From: G963720475 sp963720475
GTDB taxonomy: Bacteria; Actinomycetota; Thermoleophilia; Solirubrobacterales; Thermoleophilaceae
DNA length: 64,000 nucleotides
Direction: 5' to 3'
Assembly: GCA_963720475.1 (NCBI GenBank)
Contig: OY970394.1
Location: forward strand, 496,001 to 560,000
Shown: piece after piece, positions 35,178 to 43,963 of the stretch
How the letters are laid out: each line of letters opens with the position of its first letter
Position numbering within the stretch: position 1 is the first letter of the stretch
Notes under the pieces: generated by a model
Database searches by the model: none
What the model was told of the DNA's origin: nothing
The model's input: only the letters and a program-made list of their open reading frames with translations
Translations under genes and position numbers: made by a program

Positions 35178-35573
35178 TCAGGCCCGCAGGAGCTCGAAGC
35201 CGGCCGCCTCGAAGTCCTCGTCGAACGTCAGCGCCCGCTCGATGCCGTTGACGCGCATGACCGCGAACGAGGTGGCATCGACGAACGAGTACTCGCGGTC
35301 AGGGTTGCGGCGCAGCCAGTGAAGCGCCGCGAACTCTGTCTCCCCGTCAACCTCGATGACCTGGAGGTCACTTCGCTCGAGGTCGTCGAGGAACTCGACA
35401 GCGGCTCCATGGCCCGCGCGGCGCTGAAGCACGGTCCATGTCTCGCCGCGCACGTGGTTGGTCGTCACGACACGCTCTCCCTCGCTGACCTCGGACAACC
35501 GCTCCGCTTCGTCCCGATGGGCATCCTCGGTCCATCGCATCGCCACGAGGAACGAACTGTCGACAAAGATCAC
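35178..35573 (-). CDS. vapC: PIN-domain ribonuclease toxin (VapC-like)
   Basis: A 131-residue PIN protein. The acidic metal ligands are in IFVDSSFLVA (Asp5), VRGETWTVL (Glu), and YSFVDATSFAVM (Asp), with ALTFDEDFEAAGF at the end. It is the toxin of a type II pair: its ATG overlaps the antitoxin stop by 4 bases. The likely action is RNA cleavage when the antitoxin is degraded. Confidence 0.9.
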   Translation of the reverse strand: MIFVDSSFLVAMRWTEDAHRDEAERLSEVSEGERVVTTNHVRGETWTVLQRRAGHGAAVEFLDDLERSDLQVIEVDGETEFAALHWLRRNPDREYSFVDATSFAVMRVNGIERALTFDEDFEAAGFELLRA

Positions 35574-35818
35574 TTCTTCGGCAAGCTCGGGCCGTAGACG
35601 ACCTCGTCGATATCGATTTCCTCCCCAGGCCCCTCGCGCGGCTTCAACAGGTGGCGGAACAAGGGATCATCTCGCCACGAGCGTCGCGGCTCGACCTCCT
35701 TCCGCACCGCATCCCGCACGATCGCGGCCTTCGAGCGCCCCTCCTCTGACGCGCGGCGCTCGAGTGCCCGGTCGAGCTCGGGCTCGATCGAGATCTGCAA
35801 ACGCTTCATCCGCGCCAT
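35570..35818 (-). CDS. vapB: Ribbon-helix-helix antitoxin (VapB-like)
   Basis: An 82-residue antitoxin. The N-terminal RHH motif is MKRLQISIEPELDRALERRA with EGRSKAAIVRDAVRKEV as second helix; the acidic C-terminus (EEIDIDEVVYGPSLPKK) would wrap around the PIN toxin. The ATG at 35818 directly abuts a palindromic operator, and the gene overlaps the toxin by 4 bases. Confidence 0.88.
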   Translation of the reverse strand: MARMKRLQISIEPELDRALERRASEEGRSKAAIVRDAVRKEVEPRRSWRDDPLFRHLLKPREGPGEEIDIDEVVYGPSLPKK

Positions 35819-35850
35819 AGTTACATCACTGTAGCGAAAGTGATGTAACT
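35819..35850 (-). promoter_or_regulatory. Palindromic operator of the toxin-antitoxin operon
   Basis: Two 12-base arms, AGTTACATCACT (35819-35830) and AGTGATGTAACT (35839-35850), form a perfect inverted repeat with an 8-base spacer, so half-site centres lie 20 bases or about two helical turns apart. It touches the antitoxin start codon and is a typical site for an RHH antitoxin to repress its own operon. The ATGTAAC core is AT-rich against the background. Confidence 0.75.
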
Positions 35851-35899
35851 CGTGCCAGGATCCCGCTCCAGGACTGCGACAAATAGACTGGCGAGCCCG

Positions 35900-37464
<1,565 letters not shown>

Positions 37465-37468
<4 letters not shown>

Positions 37469-37968
37469 GGCGCTCTCTCCCACTCGCCGTGCTTGCCAGT
37501 GCGGCGCTCGCGTTCGCGGGCTGCGGCGACGACGACAAGAGTGAGGGCGACGGGGGTGCCCCCACCAAGGCGACCTACATCGAGCAGGCGGACGAACTCT
37601 GCAGAAAGACCAACGACGAAGGACGCAAGCTGAACGCGGAGGTCCAGAAGTTCCTCGCGGGCGGCGACGTGTCCGCGCTGAAGGCGGCGGCCCCGGGGCT
37701 CGATGAAGCGCACGCGCTCGGGGAGCGGAGCCTGGCTGAGTTCAAGCGGATTCCCCGCCCCGCGGGCGACGAGCAGCAGCTCGACAAGATGTTCGCCGCG
37801 TACGACGCGCAGGTAGCGATGCTCGGCAAGCTCGCCGACGCCGCGCGCAGCGGCAACGGCCAAGCCTTCCGCACCCAGCTGCTCGAGCAGACGAGCGCGG
37901 TGGCGAACTCCCACGGGCAGGCTCAGGCGTACGGCTTCGAGGAGTGCGGCCAGGGCACCGGCGGCTAG
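37465..37968 (+). CDS. Small lipoprotein
   Basis: A 167-residue protein starting at GTG 37465, which overlaps the carboxylase stop by 4 bases. The signal peptide RRSLPLAVLASAALAFAGC ends in a lipobox-like FAGC, followed by an acidic linker (GDDDKSEGDGG) and a helical domain (ATYIEQADELCRKTNDEGRKL; QLDKMFAAYDAQVAMLGKLA). Cys near the start of the helical domain and in the C-terminal FEECGQG may pair. Family unknown. Confidence 0.75.
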
Positions 37969-38010
37969 CCGCCGTTTGTCGGGGCCTACCCCGGGTAGGC
38001 CCTGCGGGCC

Positions 38011-38946
38011 ATGAAGGACACGCTGCGTCGCACGATCAGCGAGTTCCGCGAGGACAACCTGACCGACTGGGCCGCCGCGCTCACGTACTACGGGATCCTC
38101 TCGATCTTTCCCGCGCTGCTCGCGCTCGTTTCGGTGCTCGGGTTGCTCGGCGCGGGGACGATCGACGAGTTGATCGACAACCTCGGCAGCGTCGCGCCCG
38201 GCCCTGCGAAGGACATCGTGACGAGCGCGCTCGAGGGGCTCCAGCAGAACCGAGGCGCGGCAGGCGCGCTGTTCGTCATCGGCCTCGTGGGCGCGCTGTG
38301 GTCGGCGTCGGGATACGTGGCCGCGTTCATGCGGGCGTCGAACGTGATCTACGAGATGCCCGAAGGCCGCCCGATCTGGAAGACGCTCTCGACGCGCGTG
38401 ATCACCACCGTCGTGCTGCTGCTGATGCTGGCCGCGGTCGCGATCGCCGTGACGGTGACGGGGCCGCTTGCGGAGGAGGTCGGCAAGCTGCTCGGCATCG
38501 GCGACGCTGCGGTGACCACCTGGGACATCGCCAAGTGGCCCGTGATCCTGCTGGTGGTGACGACGATGTTCGCCGTCCTCTATTGGGTCGCTCCGAACGT
38601 CAAGCACCCGAAGTTCCGCTGGCTCACGCCGGGGAGCTTCCTGGGCGTGCTCGTGTGGCTCGCCGCCTCGGGTGCGTTCGCGCTGTACGTCGCGAACTTC
38701 GGCTCGTACAACAAGACCTATGGCGCCATCGGCGGCGTGATCGTCTTCCTCACCTGGTTGTGGATCTCTAACATCGCGATTCTCTTGGGGGCCGAGTTCA
38801 ACGCCGAGCACGAACGGGGCCGCGTGATCGAGCGCGGACACCCGGCCGAGCGGGAGCCGTTCCTCGAGCCGCGCGACACCCGGACGCTCGACGACGACGA
38901 GCGCCGCGAGGTCACGCACGAGGATGAGAAGGCGGTGGGGAAGTGA
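38011..38946 (+). CDS. YihY/BrkB-family membrane protein
   Basis: A 311-residue protein with six membrane helices. Family marks are DNLTDWAAALTYYGILSIFPALLAL near the N-terminus, GLVGALWSASGYVAAFMRASNVIYE, and FGSYNKTYGAIGGVIVFLTWLWISNIAILLGAEFNAE near the C-terminus, ending in a charged tail. The family is often misnamed ribonuclease BN; its transport or envelope role is not settled. It overlaps the DUF4235 gene by 4 bases. Confidence 0.92.
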   Translation: MKDTLRRTISEFREDNLTDWAAALTYYGILSIFPALLALVSVLGLLGAGTIDELIDNLGSVAPGPAKDIVTSALEGLQQNRGAAGALFVIGLVGALWSASGYVAAFMRASNVIYEMPEGRPIWKTLSTRVITTVVLLLMLAAVAIAVTVTGPLAEEVGKLLGIGDAAVTTWDIAKWPVILLVVTTMFAVLYWVAPNVKHPKFRWLTPGSFLGVLVWLAASGAFALYVANFGSYNKTYGAIGGVIVFLTWLWISNIAILLGAEFNAEHERGRVIERGHPAEREPFLEPRDTRTLDDDERREVTHEDEKAVGK

Positions 38947-39218
38947 AGTTCCTGTTCCTGCCCTTCAGCATCGTCGGCGGCTTGATCGCCGGCTTCGTCG
39001 GCAAGAAGCTGTTCGAGCAGATCTGGGGGCTCATCGACGAGGAGGAGCCCCCGGACGCAAAGCACCGCGAGACCTCCTGGGGCAAGCTTGCGGCCGCACT
39101 CGTGCTCGAGGGCGCGATCTTCCGCCTCGTGCGCGGGTTGTTCGACCATGGCGCACGCGGCGGGTTCGCACGGCTGACGGGCACCTGGCCGGGCGAGACG
39201 CGGCCGGAGCCCGAGTAG
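38943..39218 (+). CDS. DUF4235 family membrane protein
   Basis: A 91-residue protein from GTG 38943. It has FSIVGGLIAGFVGKKLFEQIWGLIDEEEPPD and WGKLAAALVLEGAIFRLVRGLFDHGARGGFARLTG, the layout of actinobacterial DUF4235 proteins with two amphipathic membrane segments. It is coupled to the BrkB-like gene; a shared envelope role is inferred. Confidence 0.85.
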   Translation: MKFLFLPFSIVGGLIAGFVGKKLFEQIWGLIDEEEPPDAKHRETSWGKLAAALVLEGAIFRLVRGLFDHGARGGFARLTGTWPGETRPEPE

Positions 39219-39247
39219 CCGACGGGCGGCGCTACTCTCGCGCGCCC

Positions 39248-40030
39248 GTGATCGATCACCGCGTCATCCACGCGCTGCACGTCGAGTCCCTGCGCCGGGG
39301 CGACATGGGCGCGGACATCGACGACCACCACGCGGTCTTTCAGACCTCGACGCTCCGGGCGGTGCTCGATGGCGCGTACGACGGCGAGGTCACATTCGCC
39401 CAGCTCGCGGAGCGCGGCGACTTCGGGCTGGGCACGCTCGACGGCCTGGACGGGGAGATGATCGCCCTCGACGGCGTGTTCTACCAAGCCGGGATTGACG
39501 GATCTGTTCGACCGGTGGCGCCCGACGAGCTCAGCCCCTTCGCCGTCGTCGTGCAATTCGAGCCGGACGTAGACGAGCAGCTCGAAGGGCCCCTCGACCA
39601 CGCGGGGCTGCTCGCAGCGTGCGACTCGCTGATTCCAGACGACGAGCTCTGCTACGCCGTCCGCGTGGACGGTCGCTTCGAATCGGTCCATGCGCGGTCG
39701 GTGCCGCGGCAGCACCCGCCCTACCGTCCGCTCGCCGAGGTCGTCGCTGACCAGCGCGAGTTCGACCTACCCGATCTCGAGGGCTCGCTCGTCGGATTCC
39801 GCTTTCCCGACTACGCGCAGGGGTTGAACGTGCCCGGCTACCACCTCCATGTGATCTCGGACGACCGCTCGCTCGGGGGGCACCTGCTCGACTGCCGCCT
39901 GGTCTCCGGCGAGGTCCGGATCGACCACAGCTCCGATCTGCACATGGAGCTGCCCGCGGGCGTGAGCGCCGATCCGGGCGCCGCCGCCGACAGGGCGGCG
40001 ATCGAGCGAATCGAGGGCGAGACGCGCTAG
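39248..40030 (+). CDS. budA: Alpha-acetolactate decarboxylase
   Basis: A 260-residue protein. Diagnostic segments are GDFGLGTLDGLDGEMIALDGVFYQ, the catalytic Arg region HARSVPRQHPPYRPL, and the zinc-binding GYHLHVISDDRSLGGHLLDC with His-x-His and a third His; a Glu follows in DLHMELP. It converts acetolactate to acetoin. No acetolactate synthase or acetoin dehydrogenase gene is adjacent. GTG 39248 is used; TACTCT lies 9 bases upstream. Confidence 0.9.
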   Translation: MIDHRVIHALHVESLRRGDMGADIDDHHAVFQTSTLRAVLDGAYDGEVTFAQLAERGDFGLGTLDGLDGEMIALDGVFYQAGIDGSVRPVAPDELSPFAVVVQFEPDVDEQLEGPLDHAGLLAACDSLIPDDELCYAVRVDGRFESVHARSVPRQHPPYRPLAEVVADQREFDLPDLEGSLVGFRFPDYAQGLNVPGYHLHVISDDRSLGGHLLDCRLVSGEVRIDHSSDLHMELPAGVSADPGAAADRAAIERIEGETR

Positions 40031-40065
40031 CGCGCTGTCCGCTCTCCCCTGGCAAGCTGCCCGTC

Positions 40066-41949
40066 GTGCTCCGCCCCGCGCAGATCGCGATTGCCTCGTG
40101 CGTGCTCGCGCTCGTCGCGCCCTCGGCCACCGCCCATGCGCTCGAGGCGTCGAAGACGCGCGCCGCCGCCGACCGGATCGCGTCCGCCTGGCCGAAGCGT
40201 CAGCTCCCCGACGGGCGCTTCCGCGACTACGTGGACGGGGCCGCTCCGCGGAGCTACGGAGTGACGATGCTCGGCTACGGATTGCTCCGCAGCGGCGCGC
40301 GGCGCGGGGATCGCGCGCTGGTCGAAGCCGGGGTCCGTGCGCTCGAGGCTGCGCGCTCGCTGCCGGCGTCCGAGCGCGGCTCGTTCGACCTGCTCGCGTT
40401 CGCGAGCGCGTACAACTTCGCGCGGCGCGAGCTGGTGTCGGATCCGGCGTTCCAACGGGTGCGGGCGAGCTGGGAGGACCACCTCCGCGCGTATGCCCGC
40501 CCGCGCACGGGCCCCGCGGCGGCGGAGTGCTTCGCCGACCCGTCGTGCTTCACGAACCTCAAGCTCGTCGAGGCGGCCGGGAACCTCGAGCTGCTCGACT
40601 CGGGGCTTCGCTCGAGCGTGCGCGGCTCGAAGCTCTCGGACCGTGCGCAGCTGCGGCGGGACGCGCTCGACGCCGTCGGACGGCTGGCTCCGCAGGCGAT
40701 CGGCAAGCGTGCGAGCGCGAGCGGCTCGGGGCGGGCGGCAGGGCTCGGGATCCTCTCGGATGGGCCGTCGTTCCCGCTCGCCTACCACGTGCTGTCGACC
40801 GCGATGCTCGCCCGGGCGGTGGCGCTGCTCGGCGGCGATGCGCCCGCGCCGGCGCGCGCCGTGCTCCGCCGCGCGACCGACACGCTCGCCGCGCTCACGG
40901 CACCCGACGGCGACGTCAGCTACATCGGCCGCAGCCAGCAGGACTCGTTCGCGCCCGCGATGGCGGCCTTCGTCGGCGCTGCGACCGGGGAGACGGCGCT
41001 CGCCGAGCGCGGGCTGGAGCGGCTGCTCCGCGGGAACGGCTTCGGCCCGTCCGGGATCAACATCGCGCCGCGCCTCGGAGACCCGCGTGCGCGCGATTAC
41101 GCCGGCATCGACCACTACGCGAACACCGTCGTCTACAACGGCTTGACGCTGTACGCGCTCGAGCTCGCGGGGGATGCCGCGGCGGCCAGGCCCGCGCCGC
41201 GGGCGGGACGGCTTCCCGCCGACGGCGACAGCCACTTCCTCGACCCCGAGCGCACGCGCTTCGCCGCGGTCCGCCGCGGCGACGTCTGGTACGCCGTCCA
41301 CGAGCGTCAGCAGCGCCCCGACCTGCGCGACGACTTCGGCCTCGTGGCCGTCAAGTACCGCGAGCCGGACGGGCGCTGGCGCGACGTGCTGCGTCCGCGT
41401 CCATTGACGGCTACCGCCGACTCGGCCGGTCCCATCCTCCTTCGCGGACGCGCCCGCGCGCTCCCCTACGGTGATCGGATGGAGGTGCGCCGAGGAGGAG
41501 TGGTCGTCGTGCGCGGCGGCTTCCGCATCCCAGACGGGCCGCGCATCCGGCGCGGGGTGTCGTTCCGATACACGCCGACCGAGCGCGGCGTGCGCGTTAG
41601 CTTCCGCGCGCGCCGCGGTGACAGGCTGCTGTTCCGCACCTTCCTGCCGGCGGGGAATGCGAAGCGCGGCGAGCGCCGCAGCGTGTCCGACGACGCCTCG
41701 ACCGCGCGCCTGTCTCCCGCCCCGTCGCGGGTGTCGTTCGAACGCGGCTTCGCGTCGTGCTGCGACCGGCGGCTCGTGGCGGGGCGGATGACGCTCACCG
41801 CCTCGCGGGCCGGGCGGGTGACGTACGCCGTCGAAGCCACGAGCCCACAGCCCAAGTCGGACTCCGATGACGAGTGGGTGCTGCCGGCGTCGATCGCAGC
41901 CGGCGCTGCGCTCGTGATCGCGCTCGGTTTCCTGGTGGTGCGCCGATGA
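40066..41949 (+). CDS. Secreted, C-terminally anchored alpha-toroid-like protein
   Basis: A 627-residue protein. A signal peptide (IAIASCVLALVAPSATAHA) is followed by a helical region with repeated aromatic/Gly segments (FRDYVDGAAPRSYGVTMLGYG, GDVSYIGRSQQDSFAPAMAA, YAGIDHYANTVVYNGLTLYAL) that resembles the alpha/alpha toroid of heparinase II/III or prenyltransferase-like enzymes, then a beta-rich part (about 400-590) and one C-terminal membrane helix (LPASIAAGAALVIALGFLVV) with RR outside. A role on extracellular polysaccharide is a guess. It overlaps the next gene by 4 bases. Confidence 0.65.
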   Translation: MLRPAQIAIASCVLALVAPSATAHALEASKTRAAADRIASAWPKRQLPDGRFRDYVDGAAPRSYGVTMLGYGLLRSGARRGDRALVEAGVRALEAARSLPASERGSFDLLAFASAYNFARRELVSDPAFQRVRASWEDHLRAYARPRTGPAAAECFADPSCFTNLKLVEAAGNLELLDSGLRSSVRGSKLSDRAQLRRDALDAVGRLAPQAIGKRASASGSGRAAGLGILSDGPSFPLAYHVLSTAMLARAVALLGGDAPAPARAVLRRATDTLAALTAPDGDVSYIGRSQQDSFAPAMAAFVGAATGETALAERGLERLLRGNGFGPSGINIAPRLGDPRARDYAGIDHYANTVVYNGLTLYALELAGDAAAARPAPRAGRLPADGDSHFLDPERTRFAAVRRGDVWYAVHERQQRPDLRDDFGLVAVKYREPDGRWRDVLRPRPLTATADSAGPILLRGRARALPYGDRMEVRRGGVVVVRGGFRIPDGPRIRRGVSFRYTPTERGVRVSFRARRGDRLLFRTFLPAGNAKRGERRSVSDDASTARLSPAPSRVSFERGFASCCDRRLVAGRMTLTASRAGRVTYAVEATSPQPKSDSDDEWVLPASIAAGAALVIALGFLVVRR

Positions 41950-42587
41950 GTGATCCGCGCGTGCTCGCCGGTTTGGAGGCGCAGCTCCGCGACCGCGACG
42001 AGCGGCTCGGGCTCGGGGCCCGGTCGGTCGGCTGGAAGGTCGGGCTCAATGCCCCCGCTGTGCAGGAGGCGCTGGGCATCTCGGAGACGGTGGTCGGGCA
42101 CATGACCGACCAGACGCTGTTGGAGGACGCGGCCGAGTACGACACCGACGGCGCGACGGCCGTCGCTGTCGAGGCCGAGCTCGCTTTGCACCTGGGCGCC
42201 GGCGGTGAGATCGCCGCGTACGGCGTCGCGATCGAGGTGGTGGACATCGACTTGCCGTTCGACGACGTCGAGCGGATCGTGCGCGAGAACGTTTTTCACC
42301 GGGGGGTTCTTCTAGGGACTGCGATCGAGCAGCGACCCGAACAACTGGCACTGACTGTGTGGTTGAACGGGGAGCTGGCGCATGAGCTCGATGCGGGTGC
42401 GCAGCTCGCTGGCGCTGCGGACGCCGTGGCGAACGTGGGGTCGCTGCTCGAGCACGCAGGCGCCTCTTTGGCCGCCGGCGAGGTGGTCATCTCCGGCGCG
42501 ATCGCCCCGCTCGTGTTCGTATCCCCCGGCGACCGGGTCCGCGTCGAGCTCGCGCCGCTCGGCTCACTCGAGGTCTCCCTCAGTTGA
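41946..42587 (+). CDS. 2-keto-4-pentenoate hydratase / FAH-type protein
   Basis: A 213-residue protein of the fumarylacetoacetate-hydrolase superfamily. Marks are GWKVGLNAPAVQEALGI, VEAELALHLG (metal-binding Glu pair) and GEVVISGAIAPLVFVSPGDRVRVEL near the C-terminus, like hydratases that act on 2-hydroxypentadienoate in aromatic breakdown. It is shorter than the usual 260 residues, so activity is uncertain. Its ATG overlaps the stop of the preceding gene. Confidence 0.8.
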   Translation: MSDPRVLAGLEAQLRDRDERLGLGARSVGWKVGLNAPAVQEALGISETVVGHMTDQTLLEDAAEYDTDGATAVAVEAELALHLGAGGEIAAYGVAIEVVDIDLPFDDVERIVRENVFHRGVLLGTAIEQRPEQLALTVWLNGELAHELDAGAQLAGAADAVANVGSLLEHAGASLAAGEVVISGAIAPLVFVSPGDRVRVELAPLGSLEVSLS

Positions 42588-42636
42588 GTGGAGCGTTGTA
42601 TGGCCTATAGCGAGAAAAACTGCCCATCGAAACTCG

Positions 42637-43584
42637 CTAGAGGTCGATTTGTGGGGGATTGACCGCGCCCGAATGCTGGGCCTCGAGCAGCGCGTGGCAT
42701 AGAGCGAGGTCCTGGATCGCGAGGCCGGTGGAGTCGAAGAGGGTGGTCTCGTCGGCGTTCTCGCGCCCGGAAGCGGCGCCGGTCAGGACGGCTCCCAGCT
42801 CCGTCAAGTCCTCCTTCTTCACTGCCCCGCTGTCCACGGCGCCCGTGAGCTCGCCCCCGTGCGAAGCCTGCTCCCACTCATCGCAGAAGAGCGAGCAACG
42901 CCTCACGGCCTCGACCTCGGCCTCAGCCTTTCCCGGCCCGTCGGCCCCGAGGAACGAGTAGTGCGCGCCGGGCCGGACGTCGCTCGCGCGCAGGACCGGC
43001 TCGACCCCCGGAGTCACGAAGGTGACGACGTCGCACGCGAGGGCATCCTCGAGCGAGCCGGCCTCCCAGCCCAGCTCCCCGGCAAGCGCTCCGGCAGCAT
43101 CGGGGTCGGCGTCGAAGCACACGCCGGGTCCGTACTCGGCCGCCGCGAGGAAGCGTGCCGCCCAAGATCCGTGGAGGCCACAGCCGACGAGCCCCGCGCT
43201 CGAGGCGTCCTCGCGGGCGAGCTCCTGCGCCGCGACGGCCGCGACGGCGCCCGTCCGCAGCGCGGTCACCCCGCGCGCGTCCACCAGCGCAAGCGGCTCG
43301 CCCGACTCCGAGCTCGACACGCAGATCGTTCCCATGACGACCGGCAGGCCGGCTGCCGGGTTGTCCGGGAACGAGGTGACCCACTTGAGGATCGCGAGCC
43401 CGCCGCCCATCGCGGGCATCGCCCGGAAGTCGCCGTTGGGAGCCGCGTCGAGGTAGACCTTGGGCGGCATCGTCCATTCGCCCGCGGCGAACTCGACGAA
43501 GCCCGTCCGCACGCGCTCGATCGCGTCGAGCGGCTTGACCGCAGCGAGCACGGCGTCGTAGTCGAAAACGGGGATCGCGGGCAT
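42637..43584 (-). CDS. Ornithine cyclodeaminase / mu-crystallin family protein
   Basis: A 315-residue protein from ATG 43584. It has the family layout: substrate region (PPKVYLDAAPNGDFRAMPAMGGGLAILKWV), LVDARGVTALRTGAVAAVAA, then the Rossmann fold with GLVGCGLHGSWAARFLAA and VTFVTPGVEPVL. These NAD-dependent enzymes act as ornithine cyclodeaminase, alanine dehydrogenase or ketimine reductase. Specific substrate is not clear. It is divergent from a small gene at 43618. Confidence 0.88.
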   Translation of the reverse strand: MPAIPVFDYDAVLAAVKPLDAIERVRTGFVEFAAGEWTMPPKVYLDAAPNGDFRAMPAMGGGLAILKWVTSFPDNPAAGLPVVMGTICVSSSESGEPLALVDARGVTALRTGAVAAVAAQELAREDASSAGLVGCGLHGSWAARFLAAAEYGPGVCFDADPDAAGALAGELGWEAGSLEDALACDVVTFVTPGVEPVLRASDVRPGAHYSFLGADGPGKAEAEVEAVRRCSLFCDEWEQASHGGELTGAVDSGAVKKEDLTELGAVLTGAASGRENADETTLFDSTGLAIQDLALCHALLEAQHSGAVNPPQIDL

Positions 43585-43617
43585 GGGCGCTGCGGCGACG
43601 ATACCCTCGCGACGGCT

Positions 43618-43845
43618 ATGGGCAGCAACGGCAAGCACTCCCCCAGGCGCCCGCGGATCGAACCACCGGTGAGCGCCTCGCCCGAGGAGGCGGCCGCGAT
43701 CGCAGCGGCGCTCGAGCAGTTCCTGCGCGACACGGCGCCGGGGCCCGCGGAAACCGAGCCGCGCCTCAGCCCGTGGCTGCGCGCTGCGCTCTTCGAAGCC
43801 GCCGGGCACGACCCCGCGGGCGCGGCTCCGTGGGCGGTTCGCTAG
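43618..43845 (+). CDS. Small protein, possible acyl-CoA carboxylase epsilon-like
   Basis: A 75-residue protein with a basic N-terminus, the helix SPEEAAAIAAALEQFLRDTA, a Pro-rich linker, and SPWLRAALFEAAGHDP. The PEE-A-A-I-A-L helix with a Trp further on resembles the epsilon subunits of actinobacterial acyl-CoA carboxylases, but the match is weak and no carboxylase gene is adjacent. Confidence 0.5.
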   Translation: MGSNGKHSPRRPRIEPPVSASPEEAAAIAAALEQFLRDTAPGPAETEPRLSPWLRAALFEAAGHDPAGAAPWAVR

Positions 43846-43865
43846 CGGAAGCGCCGGGGAAAGCG

Positions 43866-43900
43866 CTAATTCCCCTAATTCGAGTCGGATTCGCTATCTT
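43866..43900 (+). promoter_or_regulatory. Promoter region of the sulfate-reduction operon
   Basis: TATCTT (43895-43900) is a likely -10 box. Two copies of CTAATT at 43866 and 43875, in a 9-base direct repeat (CTAATTCCC then CTAATTCGA), occupy the -35 area and may be an activator or repressor site. The interval 43846-43963 otherwise holds only the short ORF at 43908. Confidence 0.45.
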
Positions 43901-43907
43901 TTGTGAA

Positions 43908-43940
43908 GTGCCCGTCCTGAGCGGGTACGCCGCGTACTGA
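43908..43940 (+). CDS. Possible 10-codon leader ORF (VPVLSGYAAY)
   Basis: GTG 43908 lies 7 bases after TATCTT and so would be the first codon of a leaderless transcript. The ORF reads VPVLSGYAAY and stops with TGA 43938-43940, 23 bases before the sulfite reductase start, which has its own GGAGAG site at 43951-43956. No Cys is encoded, so simple Cys-codon attenuation is not indicated in this frame; a different frame from GTG 43903 encodes Cys as third codon in a 5-codon ORF. Translation is not demonstrated. Confidence 0.3.
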   Translation: MPVLSGYAAY

Positions 43941-43963
43941 CCACGACACAGGAGAGCATCGCG

